From Parietaria judaica (taxonomy: Eukaryota > Streptophyta > Magnoliopsida > Rosales > Urticaceae), in contig OX940863.1 of assembly GCA_954871525.1 (NCBI GenBank), positions 37,930,501-37,994,500 of the forward strand: a stretch of DNA of 64,000 nucleotides. The letters run 5' to 3'. Within the stretch, counting starts at the first letter, position 1. Every line of letters starts with the position of its first letter. Positions 1-10,619 of the stretch are shown here, piece after piece. The notes beneath the pieces were generated by a model. The model did not search any database, was not told where the DNA came from, and was given only the letters and a program-made list of their open reading frames with translations. The position numbers and the translations under genes were made by a program.

Positions 1-408
1 TTAGTTCTCCGGGAGCTTAAAAAGAACCATCAATTAAAATTTGCGACGAAGTCCTGCCGTCGAAGCCCACGCTTCGGTACGAGGAATCCAAGAGAATATC
101 CCGGATGATCACGGGTGTTTCCTTCAGCACCGGCGGAAAAATGCGACCATTTACTGCTTTCTATTTATTTCTTATAGACTAGATTATTAATAATGATTTA
201 TGAATATTAAATTACCTAACATTTATCAGATCTTGTAATATGGTTATTATCCGATGTTCGGACCGTTGGTCGGTTAACATGTTTTTCTCCTTAAAATAAT
301 TTTTAAATGTTACCCGAACGGTTCGACGGTATATTTCGCGATAATATTCACGCGATCCGAGATGTGATCCTTAGAATATTGTATAACTGTGAAACAATAT
401 TCCCAACA
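1..408 (+). repeat. 5' LTR of copia copy A (3' portion only)
   Basis: Matches the last part of the 3' LTR (8120-8596) and of the LTR copies ending at 46436 and running to 64000. It ends CCCAACA directly before the primer site. Compared with the 3' LTR it lacks about 60 bp after position 135, the stretch that in the other copies contains the AATAAA-bearing poly(A) segment, so the two LTRs of this element differ structurally. Confidence 0.85.
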
Positions 409-410
409 AT

Positions 411-423
411 TGGTATCAGAGCC
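411..423 (+). other. Primer binding site complementary to initiator tRNA-Met
   Basis: TGGTATCAGAGCC lies two bases after the LTR end. This is the standard plant copia primer site, where reverse transcription is primed by the 3' end of tRNA-iMet. Confidence 0.9.
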
Positions 424-2103
424 AAGTTTCAAGGATAAATAATTATGTAATTTAATTTAACAGTTTAAAGAACGGGCACGTGGGCTCGGGCTTAAGCCCG
501 GAAGGCCCACGTATAATTTTTAAAATAAGGCCGGATTTTTTATCCGACCCAGATATCCGTGTATTAATTTAAATATTAATTAGTAATGAAATTAATAGTT
601 ATGAATTATAATTTATTATGTTTAATTAATTTAAATTAAAATATGGATGTTATTTCTGGATAAATAACATTGTCTTATTTTAATAATTCATAAAATTAAG
701 TATGGATGTTATTTAATGATTAAATAACATTGTCTTATTTAAAGATTAAAATATGGATGATAATTTTTAGAGAATAAAATCATTGTCTTATTTTAATATT
801 TCGTAAATAATTATTAATGGGCATGGAAATGATTAATGATAATTCTTAGAGAATAAGTATCATTAACATAAAATTATAAATATTCATCATGGATACAATT
901 TTTTATAAATTTTTTTCATAACCCTTAAACATAGTGTCTATGTTTGGATCATTATTAATATGTCGGTATAGGATAGATATAAATAATAAAGAGTAAATGT
1001 AAAAGTTTTATTATTAGTCGGAAAAATTTCAACCATACAATCTTGTCTAAGGAAGAGGGAATCAAAAGTGGGGCCGGTTTACCATCCACTTCTGGGTGAC
1101 CGGTTAGGACCCCTCCCATCTACCTGGAGAGCGTACGGATTGATCTATCACTACCGACAAAATAATAAACATAAATCTTAAGCTTATTTGAGATCACGTA
1201 AAGTAATAAATAAAGGGAAAATATAAACTTTTAATGTGACATTAATAGATAGTTTATATATATTAAGTTTTTATAACTTAGAAATTAAAAAACGTTATTT
1301 TTATAAAAACAATGGCAAGTATAGAATAAAACGAATGTCTCCATTATTACTGTCACAAGGTCTGCTGACCACACCGCCTGGAGTCACCCTAGTGTGTCCA
1401 TTCCCCAAGGAAGGTGTGCTTGTGGAAGGTTTGACACCGTGATAGTTCCAAAAGAATAAGGGGATGAAAGAATCTTGGAAATGGACCGCGAGTCACCCTA
1501 GTGTGACCATTCCCTAAGGACGACATTTCCAAGAGGATCCCGAGAACCGAAAATAATGGGTTAAGCTTGCACGGAAGTTGGTGTTTCCCGACCATCTATG
1601 GTGGTAGTTAATAATCATAGGGAAATTTGGTAGTTCTTGTTATAGATATTAATTAAGTTTATGACTAAAACTTAGTTTAACTAAACTACACAGTTGATAG
1701 TGCGAGTCACCCTAGAGTGACCATGCCATTAAGGACGGCAACAACGTGTACAGTCAGTTAAATTATCATGAAATAGTCAAAGGGTTTATTTGACGTTTTT
1801 TCCCAAAAACATGTTTGCATCATGTAACTATTTCGAACAAATCTTTTTCCAAAACATTCTACCTATAATAAAGTTTAATAAGTTTCTTTTTCAATGTCAG
1901 TTAAAATGTCTGAACAAATTAACATCTCGGATGACTAACAAGAATGCGTCAACTCTGGTCCTCCATCTCAGCTTGAGCTACCGATATTTGAGGATGACAC
2001 TACTTAGTTCAAGTCTGATACTGAATATGAATTACTCAGTTTCTTATTACACCAGTATCCAAATAAGATTCAATCCTTCAAAGATTCGCTGCTCAAAGCC
2101 TCA
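424..2103 (+). other. Long untranslated leader of copia copy A with direct repeats
   Basis: AT-rich leader with no convincing ORF. A block at 1044-1136 is closely similar to 9132-9226 in element B, showing that the two elements are related. Three direct repeats of about 35-40 bp with the core GAGTCACCCTAG-GTGACC-ATTCC begin near 1380, 1490 and 1703. The spacing is irregular, so this is not a simple tandem array; a role in RNA structure or packaging is only a guess. Confidence 0.6.
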
Positions 2104-2382
2104 ATGGGTGAAATAGAGAGACTGATGAAAAAGGTGAACAAAGTAACGACACTTGTCACTGAAGCAATGGCAAAAGATAACAAACGAAAGAGTGAATCGA
2201 AAGCTGAACTTGGGAGAAAAGAAAGAAAGGTTGGTTTGTCTGCAATGTGTTTCCAATGTGGAACAAGGAAAAGAGTGCCAGGTCAGCTACGATGCGACCT
2301 ACACATCAGTTCACCAAAGGTAAAACCTTTTCTGAATATTACATTAGATTTTTATTGGAGAGATTACATCTCAAATCCATAG
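2104..2382 (+). CDS. Unrecognised small ORF with a C-x2-C-x11-C-x2-H motif (copy 1), inside copia copy A
   Basis: 92 codons: a lysine-rich N-terminus, then CFQC, 11 residues, C-x2-H, and a C-terminal FYWRDYISNP. The Cys/His spacing suggests a small metal-binding knuckle but differs from the retroviral CCHC pattern (C-x2-C-x4-H-x4-C). The same arrangement recurs in the next ORF. Upstream sequence in the same frame (about 1980-2103) also reads like protein except for a stop near 2007. It sits where gag-pol would be expected. A GTAAAACC after the motif and a TTACAG at 2414-2419 could be splice sites joining the two copies. Function unknown; it may be captured host sequence. Confidence 0.45.
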   Translation: MGEIERLMKKVNKVTTLVTEAMAKDNKRKSESKAELGRKERKVGLSAMCFQCGTRKRVPGQLRCDLHISSPKVKPFLNITLDFYWRDYISNP

Positions 2383-2397
2383 ATTAAATTCTAAACA

Positions 2398-2598
2398 TTG
2401 CAAACATTTTTCATTACAGGGGTGGCTTCTGCTAAAGAGAAAAACAGACATGAAGCTTTATGCATTGAATGTTGGCTCAAACCAAGAGCAAACGGGCATA
2501 CTATGTGCCGAGAACATTTGCGGGCATGGAGAGGTAATAACTCTTCTGTTAACCCCAAATTAGTTTTTTATTGGAGAGATTTAATCTTAGATCCATAG
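2398..2598 (+). CDS. Unrecognised small ORF with a C-x2-C-x11-C-x2-H motif (copy 2)
   Basis: 66 codons in the same frame as the preceding ORF. It has CIEC, 11 residues, C-x2-H, then FYWRDLILDP and a stop, matching copy 1 in metal-ligand spacing and C-terminal motif. At nucleotide level the tail (about 42 bp ending in CCATAGATTAAA) is nearly identical between copies while the Cys/His part has diverged. This indicates an internal tandem duplication of about 210 bp. No ATG is obvious at its start, so it may be a second exon rather than a separate protein. Confidence 0.4.
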   Translation: MQTFFITGVASAKEKNRHEALCIECWLKPRANGHTMCREHLRAWRGNNSSVNPKLVFYWRDLILDP

Positions 2599-3000
2599 AT
2601 TAAAATACTAGCGTTTGTTTATTTCTTTTCGTTTCTGGAGGCAGCGGGAGCTCTCTCGATGGAAGCTCAGCAGAGAACGATAGCGGCTAGTATTCGAGTG
2701 TCTCGAAGAAGGAATCCTGCTTTAAGTTTACATTCGATTTAAGTTTATTGTTATCATTGATTTTGCATTGTTAAGACCTCGATTTATTTGATATATTTAT
2801 TTGCATGGAATAATTCTTTATTAATAAAAGTCTTCTTTTTTTTAATTATTTTTCAATATCCAGTTAAATACAGTGACATGTTACTATTAAACTATAGTCT
2901 CTAGACGCTCTAATTGATTTATTTAAATTAAATGTCATTTTTAATCATGGTGATTAATAGAGAATGAAATTATAGATAATTTTTCACATAAAAAGATTTT
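2599..3000 (+). other. No gene seen; AT-rich internal sequence of copia copy A
   Basis: Between the duplicated ORFs and the remnant copia polyprotein. No motif was recognised. From about 3001 the plus strand again reads like the linker before copia reverse transcriptase (ALRRSRR, RPVERYE). Confidence 0.4.
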
Positions 3001-3915
3001 GTTACCAATGTCACAGCACCGCCAAAAGTGCATGTTGTCGAAGAGAGTGCGGAAACCACGGTCCCAAATCAGAACCAAGGGGCACTCAGACGTAGTAGGA
3101 GGTTCAAAAGACCGGTTGAACGCTACGAGCACACCCAGTTGGAATTTCACCTAGCTGTTACAAACACTAGCATTTAAGATCCCATAGGCTACAAGCAAGC
3201 TATGATGGCTCCTGAAAAGGGAGAATGGTAGGAAGCCATGAACCAAGAAATAGAATCAATGGATTCTAACGAAGTCTGGGAACTTGTAGACTTACCGGAT
3301 GGCTTTAAAACCATTGGTTGTAAGTGGGTATACAAGAGAAAGAGAGGAGTGGACGGGAAGGTTGAAACCTTCAAAGCTAGACTAGTGGCTAAGGGTTTTA
3401 CCCAGAGGGAAGGTATTGATTTCGATGAGACCTTCGCTCCACTCGCTGAGTATAAGTCCATCCGGATTCTCATGGCCATAGCCTGTAGTCTCAATTACGA
3501 GATTTGGCAGATGGACGTCAAAACCGCTTTCCTCAACGGGTATATTGACAAAAACATCTATATGGACCAACCAGAAAGGTTCATGCAAGAGGGTCAAGAA
3601 AGGAAGGTTTACAGATTACTCAAATCCATTTATAGATTGAAGCAAGCTTCCAGATCCTGGAATCTAAGGTTTGATGAGACCATCAAAACCTATGGATTCA
3701 TACAGAACATCACCGAGGCCTACATTTACAAACTCAATGATAAAACCGTGGAAATATTTCTTGTTCTATACGTCGATGATATTCTTCTCATTGGAAACAG
3801 TGTGAAGAGGCTATCGGACGTGAAAGTGTGGCTATCCACGCAATTCCAAATAAAGGACATAGGAGAAGCCAGTTATGTTCTTGGGATCCGTATTTTTAAG
3901 GGATCGCAACAATAG
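3001..3915 (+). pseudogene. Copia reverse transcriptase fragment
   Basis: The open stretch 3238-3915 (225 codons) shows copia reverse transcriptase blocks: [43 protein letters not shown] and the catalytic YVDDIL. The upstream linker 3001-3237 is in the same frame but has stops at about 3175 and 3229. The frame is lost at about 3897, where the protein continues in another frame. The catalytic YVDD is intact but the polyprotein is broken. Confidence 0.9.
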
Positions 3916-4755
3916 GCTTCTAGCTTTATCACAAGCAGCCTACATAGACAAGGTGCATGATCGTTTTGCAATGGCAAACTCTAAGGGAGGTAATTTACCA
4001 ACCAGACATGGAGTGTTCCTTAACAGGAAGCAGTGCCCTACGTCTCCGGAAGAGCAAGACGAAATAAGGCGAATACCCTATGCTTCAGCATTGGGAAGTC
4101 TGATGTACGCTATGTAGTATACTAGGCCAGACATCTGTTACACTGTAGGAATTGTAAGCAGATACCAATTCAACCCTGGTATGGCTCACTTGACTGCAGT
4201 GAAGAACATTCTCAAGTATCTTCGGAGAACGAGAGACTATATGTTAGTGTTTTCAGGATCAGAACTAAATCCACTAGATTACACTGACTCAGACTTTATG
4301 TCTAATAGAGACGCGAGAAAGTCGACGTCAGGAGCATTGTTCACCCTTGCTTGAGGAGCGATATTCTGGAGAAGCGTAAAGCAATCCTGTATCGCAAATT
4401 CCACAATGGAAGCTGAATACGTGGCAGCCTATGAGGCAGCCAAAGAATCAGTTGGCTCAAGAATTTCTACATAGAGCTGGGAGTAGTTCCATATGTATAT
4501 GGGCCCCAAACACTATACTGTGACAACAGTGGTGCGGTGGCAAATTCTAAAGAGCCCAGAGACCATAACAAGTCGAAACATATAGAACGTAAATACCATC
4601 TCATAAGAGAGATAGTACATCGTGGAGACGTAAGGGTTGTGAAAATAGCTTCGGAAGACAATCTAGCTTATCCATTCACCAAGACGTTGCCAGAGAAAAT
4701 ATTCAGGAGGCATCTGGAAAATATGGGTCTGAAAGACATGGGTCATCTTCTTTAA
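3898..4755 (+). pseudogene. Copia RNase H remnant
   Basis: Continuation of the polyprotein in a shifted frame. It shows the end of the polymerase (SLMYAM, then a stop, then TRPDICYTVG), the RNase H blocks DYTDSDF, RKSTSG, MEAEYVAA, LYCDNSGA and KHIERKYH, and a C-terminus ending at 4755, just before the polypurine tract. In-frame stops occur near 4115 and 4352, and the frame changes again in the middle, so it cannot be translated as one protein. Confidence 0.85.
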
Positions 4756-4759
4756 GTAC

Positions 4760-4770
4760 AAATGGGAGAT
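4760..4770 (+). other. Polypurine tract of copia copy A
   Basis: AAATGGGAGAT lies directly before the 3' LTR start TGTTGG. It is the plus-strand priming site. The same GGGAGAT precedes the LTR of element B at 12438-12444. Confidence 0.8.
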
Positions 4771-6852
4771 TGTTGGACATGTGTCCTTAAATAAGATGTT
4801 TCTTATCCATTTGTAAAAGATTATGACAAGTCGTTGAATAAAAGATGGTGCTTATTATGTTAATCTTATTATAATTTTTGTGGTAGAGTAAAATATAATC
4901 TTTAATCTTTAGTTCATAAAGGATGCAAATATGTTATTATTATCACAACAGAGTCAATGTGAGGAAGAATTAATAATCATAATAAATGAACTTAAAATGT
5001 CCGTGACCTAACTAACTTTGTGGAAGCCCATTAATCGTATAAGGTCATTAATGTGACTAAGTGACAATCCTATTCTGGATTTTGTGTGTGTCACACTCAC
5101 TACAAGTGCATTAAGTATGAAGTGTCTTCATACTGGACTGGACCTGACTTAAACTCCGGAAGTTATAATATAAGACCGTCACTAATAACTTGGAGTTAAG
5201 TCACTAGTAGATGATCAAATGAATATTCGATCTAAGTCGTGAGTAACCTTGAGTCTTAGCTGTTGGCTTGATTGTTCTTTGATTTAACCGTTAAAGTACA
5301 CAATATATTACCGTTGTTCCTAACACTATTATTTTGGGAACATGATAGTCAGCAATAAGGGTAGCTTGGTCATAGACATGGGCATCACACAGCTCTCTTC
5401 ATAGTCATGATGATTCCCTTGATTGTCGGTGGTGAGAAGTGAGAGGTACCCGTGCGCAAATTATTAATTGAAACCATAAGTGGGTGACTCATGACATTAC
5501 TGAATGAGTCAAGGATGAAAATGCAATGAGGGGCATAACGGTAAAAACCGTCTGCTCATGTGTGGATCATCAAGTGAAACATCAATAACCCGAATTTGAT
5601 TGTATCAATGGAAACCCTTCTGTAATAAAGGGAATAATGTATATTGTATCACTAAAGAGTGCAGCCTCGGGTTTATAGTGGAATTACACCGAGGTTTGAC
5701 GAACACCCTAGCAGTTCGTTGGAGCTTAAGTTATACGGGTCCATGGTCCCTAGGATAGCATCGTAACGGACGATACGTACGTGATAGGAACATTTTGAGA
5801 TGTTTAATCACATTTTTAATCATTTGGCAAGACTTATAAAACTGAAGTCCAAGACAGACATCAGATAGTTTTATCAGTAGCGTGGCAAAAGTACCATATC
5901 TTGGTAACCAAAATTAACTGACCAAAGAAAGTAGATTTTAGATTTTCTGTCAACATGAAAGTTGTTGGAAATTAAATTCTAAGAAATTTGCTTTTGGAAC
6001 CGAGTCATTTCGACGTATGGTTTGTGATTTAAAGAATTTTGAAGTTAGTGATCGTTTCGGTATACTATGAAATTAAATCACATGTCACGAATTTAAATGA
6101 TGGTGTGACGCTATGACATTTGAATGTGTGATATTGAGATCAGAGAATATTAATATAATTTAATTATTTGTATTTAATTATTAATATCTTATTGATAATT
6201 AATTAATTAATAATTAATAGATTTATATTAATAAATAAATAAATATATTTATATATATTAATGTGTAAGTCAAATTGCAACCTTGGATGATGGAACTGAT
6301 TCACGCGTGAATTGGTTTTGGAATTTTCATATTTGCGGCATAACTACCAAATATTTTGGTATTTGAGAAAAACCCTAAAATCAATTTAATCCATTGGATC
6401 GGTTACGATTTAATATCAACCGTTGGATTAAGATAATTGATTTTGACTCTATCCATAATTCGAAATTGATAACTTGGTGACCAAGTTTAAAGTTTTCGAA
6501 TTTGGTCTAATTAATTGTATCTGTTAGATCGGTTTGAGATTTAATCTTTACCGTCGGATTGAAAATTAATTAATTATATATATAATATATATTTTTTGAA
6601 TTATGTAAAAGGATAAAATCGAATTAGGCTTTTACCAAGTCTTTAGATATTTGATTTTATCCTAAATTAATTTGATCTATTAGATCGGTTTAACATTTAT
6701 CTCAACCGTTGGATCAAGATAATTATAATTCGAATTATTTATATATATATTCAAAATTCAAAGATAAAAAGATAAGATTAGATTTTGATTATATCCAAGT
6801 CTTTCTTATTTAATTAAATCTCAAATTAATTATATCCCTTGGATTTAGATAA

Positions 6853-8232
6853 GATTAAACCTAGACCATTGGATTGAAATAATTAATTATATTTATTTAA
6901 TGAATTCGAATTTTGGGGGAGGGAATTTCTCTAATTCGGTTATAGTCTGAGAATATAAATAGGGAGCGCATTCTACACATTTTTCACACCTTTCCCTAGG
7001 GGTGTAACCGGAGCGGATATCCGGTTTTTTGGAACTATCCGAATCCGGATCCGAATATCCGGATATCCGAAAATAGATATCCGGATCCGGATCCGAAAAA
7101 CCGGATATCCGGATTTTCGGATATCCGGAAATCCGGATATCTATTTTCAAAACCCGGATCCGGTATCCGGATCCGGTTTTTATTTATTAAAAAAAAAAAG
7201 ATAAAAAGTTAATTTTAACCACTAAAAAACCCGTACAAGTCTACATATTTTCCCGTTGTCCAAAAAACCGAACAAAGCTAATACATATTGTCACATAATA
7301 CATATAAAATTAAAAATGCATTCAAATCGCCGTCTTCATTCCGCACCATCTTTTCTTCATTCCCGTGCATCATCAAGCGTCAACATCATCATCAAAAAAA
7401 TACATATTGTCACATAATAAATATAAATTTAAAATGAATGAGTGTCGAAGAGTAACCCTAATTAGTAACATAAAAAAATAAAATAAAATAATTCAAATAT
7501 TAAAATAAACCGGGTTTTAAACCGGATCCGGATATCCGGATTTTTAAATACCAAAACCCTTATCCGAATCCGATTTTAAATCCGGATCCGGATATCCGTA
7601 TCCGGATTTCGGATTCGGATTCGGATTTTAAAATCGGATGCGGGTGCGGATGCGGATTTAAAACCGGATTCCGGGTTTTAATTACAGCCCTACCTTTCCC
7701 TAGAGAAAAATTCAAACTCTCCCTCTCCTTAAGGGTCTGCGAATTTTCTCTGATCTCTTTGTGGTTCGGCTTAAGAGACTTAGTTCTCCGGAAGCTTAAA
7801 AAGAACCATCAGTTAAAATTTGCGACGTAGTCCTGCCGGCGAAGCCCACGCTTCAGTACGAGGAATCCAGGAGAATATCCCGGAAAATCATAGGTTAAAT
7901 CTACACCATTGGATTGAAATAATTAATTATATTTAATTATAGAATTCAAATTTTACGGGAGAGAATTTCTCTAATTCGGTTACAGTATGAGCCTATAAAT
8001 AGGGAGCTCATTCTACACATTTTTCACACCTTTCCCCAGAGAAAAATTCGAACTCTCCCTCTTCCTAAGAGTCTGCGAATTTTTCCTCTGATCTTTCTTT
8101 CTGGTTCGGCTTAAGAGACTTAGTTCTCCGTAAGCTTAAAAAGAACCATCAGTTTAAATTTTGCGATGGAGTCCTGCCGGCGAAGTCCACGCTTCGGTAC
8201 GAGGAATCCAGGAGAATCTCCCAGAAAATCAC
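6853..8232 (+). repeat. Tandem duplication of the LTR promoter/leader segment, each copy with a TATA box
   Basis: A unit of about 335 bp containing CCATTGGATTGAAATAATTA, a TATA box, ACACATTTTTCACACC and the segment down to AGGAGAATATCCC occurs at 6853-7891 (split by the hAT insertion) and again at 7892-8232. TATA boxes are at about 6953-6963 and 7995-8006 (TATAAATAGGGAG). The other LTR copies in the window have one unit, so the duplication is specific to this copy. Confidence 0.75.
6997..7692. mobile_element. Non-autonomous hAT-type element, 696 bp, inside the LTR
   Basis: Terminal inverted repeats TAGGGGTGTAA and TTACAGCCCTA are flanked by an exact 8-bp target duplication CCTTTCCC (6989-6996 and 7693-7700). 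Both flanks are filled with many copies of palindromic CCGGATATCCGGATCCGG-like motifs, as expected for subterminal transposase-binding repeats. There is no transposase ORF. The 8-bp duplication and the TIRs fit the hAT superfamily. Confidence 0.85.
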
Positions 8233-10002
8233 AGGTGTTTCCCTCAGCACCGGCGGAGCCCTGCCAAGTTCGGAACGCGCAGCCGGAAGTCAACAATTGA
8301 GGTACGGCCTTATGCATTGGGCTAATAAATGCGACCATTTACTGCTTTCTATTTATTTCCTATAGACTAGTTTATTAATAATGATTTATGAATATTAAAT
8401 TACCTAATATTTATCAGATCTTGTAATATGGTTATTATCCTATGTTCGTACTGTTGGTCGGTTAACATGTTTTTCCGCTTAAAATAATTTTTAAATGTTA
8501 CCCGGACAGTTTGACGGTATATTTCGCGATAATATTCACGTGATCCGAGATGTGATCCTCAGAATGTTGTATAATTGTGAAACAATATTCCCAACACCAT
8601 ACGAAATTTTTTTTAAAAGATATTAATAATTTGGGTTAATTAAATAATTAATAACCCAATATTATTAATTAGGGTTAAAAGAAATTTAATTTCAATTAAG
8701 AATTTATTCTTAATATTTGTTTTAAATTAATAAAAATTAAAATTAACCCTAAGACTAAATATGCGTGATCCTACATTCACTTTCTCCTCGGTAAAATAAA
8801 ATGATTTATTTATTTTATTAATCCCGTGAATATTCGTATTAATTAATAATGGATAATTAATTTATTTTTATATTAAATATTGGCTTTATTAATTTATTAA
8901 AATGAATAATTAATTCCTTTAAAGGATAGATTTAATTATTGACATTTTAATAAGAAATTCCTCAGATAATAATTAAATTATTAATCCAATTTCCTAACAC
9001 GTTTATGTTACATAGTGGGCTATGTAACATTGGATTTTAATGAGCGGTTTTGAATGAGTATTAGATAGTAAATAATTAATCAATAAATAAATTCATTATT
9101 ATTTACGGAAAAATTCTCGAGACTTGTGTTCTTGTCTTAGAAAGAGGGAATCAAAAGTGGGGCTAGTTTACCATTCACTTCTGGGTAACTGGTTAGGACC
9201 CCTCCCATCTGACTGGAGAACACAACTCGGTCTATCACTACCGTAATTAATATTTGAATCTATTCTAGGTTCTTAGTAGACTTGGTATATAATAACAACC
9301 TATGAATAAGCTTATTAATGGGTAATTAATGGGAGCTTATTCATGAGCAATAAACCGATAGGATTCTTTTTAATTCCAGATAATTAAAATGTAAGTTCCT
9401 TGTTTAGAGCTCAAACCTAGATAAACGTGATTATCTTAGATGGTTAAAACATTAGTAGATCCTAGATAGCAAGAGTTAGCGTAAGAAGGTCTCCCCTTGT
9501 AACCAATACAACGACGGGTTGCATAACACTTCGTGTCAGATAGATCTGGCCTCAGTTATGCAACTGATAAGTCGCCATACTGGTCTGATTATAGATAAAG
9601 GCAAACAGATGTATTTCAACGGCCGTGTGTCAGCTAGATCTGGCCCCCTAAGGGCGGTGACCGATTGAGTTAAGTCTGTGAACCGAAAAAATAGTGGGTT
9701 ACTCTTGCATATGATGATTAAATTCATTGCATGGCCGTTCTAAAGTAGGTAGTTAATTCACAAGGAACTCAGTTTCAATTTCAGTGAATTAATTGAGTTG
9801 AGACTAAACTCAGATTAGCTAAATACGTGGTTAGTATTGTTGGCGAAGCTACAACCACGTGTTAGTCGCTAAATTACCTTGAAATAGTACAAAGGTTTTT
9901 TCTATGTTTATCCTTGAAACCTTGCAACGTTTACTATTTCTAAAGTTCTTAAACATTCTCCTATATAAATTTTAATATATGTTTCATTCATGTCATTTAG
10001 CT

Positions 10003-10523
10003 ATGTCGCACCCTATCATGTCATTGCTGTCAAACAACACTCTGGATGGAAGGAACTTTCCTAAATGGAAAGCAAATATAAACATCATCCTTATTAGCGA
10101 GAACATTCGCTATATTCTCGAATTGTGGTGGATGAGACGTCCCAAGTGAGTATTTTTCTGAACTCGCTATCGGCGGACTTCATACAATTCACCAGTAACT
10201 ACATTATCAATAAGTTAAAGTACGGCGTTACTCAACTTATTAATGAGTTACAGACTTTCGAGAACGTCTTGGGACTGACAAAGAAACCCGAAGCGCACAT
10301 CGTGTTTTAGAAAGGATCTTCATTGCCAAGATATCCTAAGAAGAAAAAGAAAGTGCACCAGAAGGGCAATGGGGCAAAGGACTTCTCTAGAAGGTCTAAG
10401 GATCTGAAGGCAACTGATAGATGCAATGGAAGATGCTTCCACTACAATGAGAAGGGACATTGGAAACTTCATTGTCCCAAGCTCAAGGCCAATAAAGCAG
10501 AAACTGGTGAGTGTCTCAATTAA
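10003..10523 (+). pseudogene. Copia gag remnant with damaged zinc knuckle
   Basis: Starts MSHPIMSLLSNN; LDGRNFPKWK and ISENIRYILE are typical of plant copia capsid N-termini. After frame changes, TSNYIINKLKYGVTQLINEL and then a basic stretch and CFHYNEKGHWKLHC follow. In the knuckle the second Cys of the CCHC motif is Tyr. The frame is broken at about 10120 and at the stop near 10308, so it is non-functional. Confidence 0.75.
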
Positions 10524-10619
10524 GATGTTTCTACATTTACATATTTGATTCCACAAGAAAAATAAGATATGTTTAAATCTTTCTTGTTTCAGAAGCAGCT
10601 TCAAAACAGTGATTCTTGA

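Larger units (their letters stand above)
1..8596 (+). mobile_element. Ty1/copia LTR retrotransposon with very long LTRs (copy A), 5' end outside the window
   Basis: The order on the plus strand is LTR end (1-408), initiator-Met primer site (411-423), leader, a non-standard ORF region, copia reverse transcriptase and RNase H, polypurine tract (4760-4770) and 3' LTR (4771-8596). LTR ends are TGTTGG...CCAACA. No capsid, protease or integrase is recognisable between the leader and reverse transcriptase; that space holds the duplicated C-x2-C-x11-C-x2-H ORFs. Reverse transcriptase is followed by a frameshift and stops, so the element is not autonomous. It appears inserted in the related element B that continues from 8597. 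Confidence 0.85.
4771..8596 (+). repeat. 3' LTR of copia copy A (3.8 kb, enlarged)
   Basis: Starts TGTTGGACAT and ends CCCAACA. The related solo LTR at 43713-46436 is 2724 bp; the excess here comes from a 696-bp hAT-type insertion (plus its 8-bp duplication) and a promoter-region duplication of about 335 bp. It contains repeated U3 sequence, two TATA boxes and an AATAAA near 8321. Confidence 0.85.

Noticed and set aside
411..423. tRNA-Met gene fragment
   Set aside because: Only the primer-complementary 13 bases are present at the LTR junction; no tRNA cloverleaf.
1373..1740. CRISPR-like spaced repeats
   Set aside because: Three irregularly spaced repeats in a plant retrotransposon leader; no array structure and the wrong kind of genome.
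6893..7150. Open frame rich in SGYPDPD
   Set aside because: Produced by the CCGGATATCC palindromic repeats of the hAT MITE.
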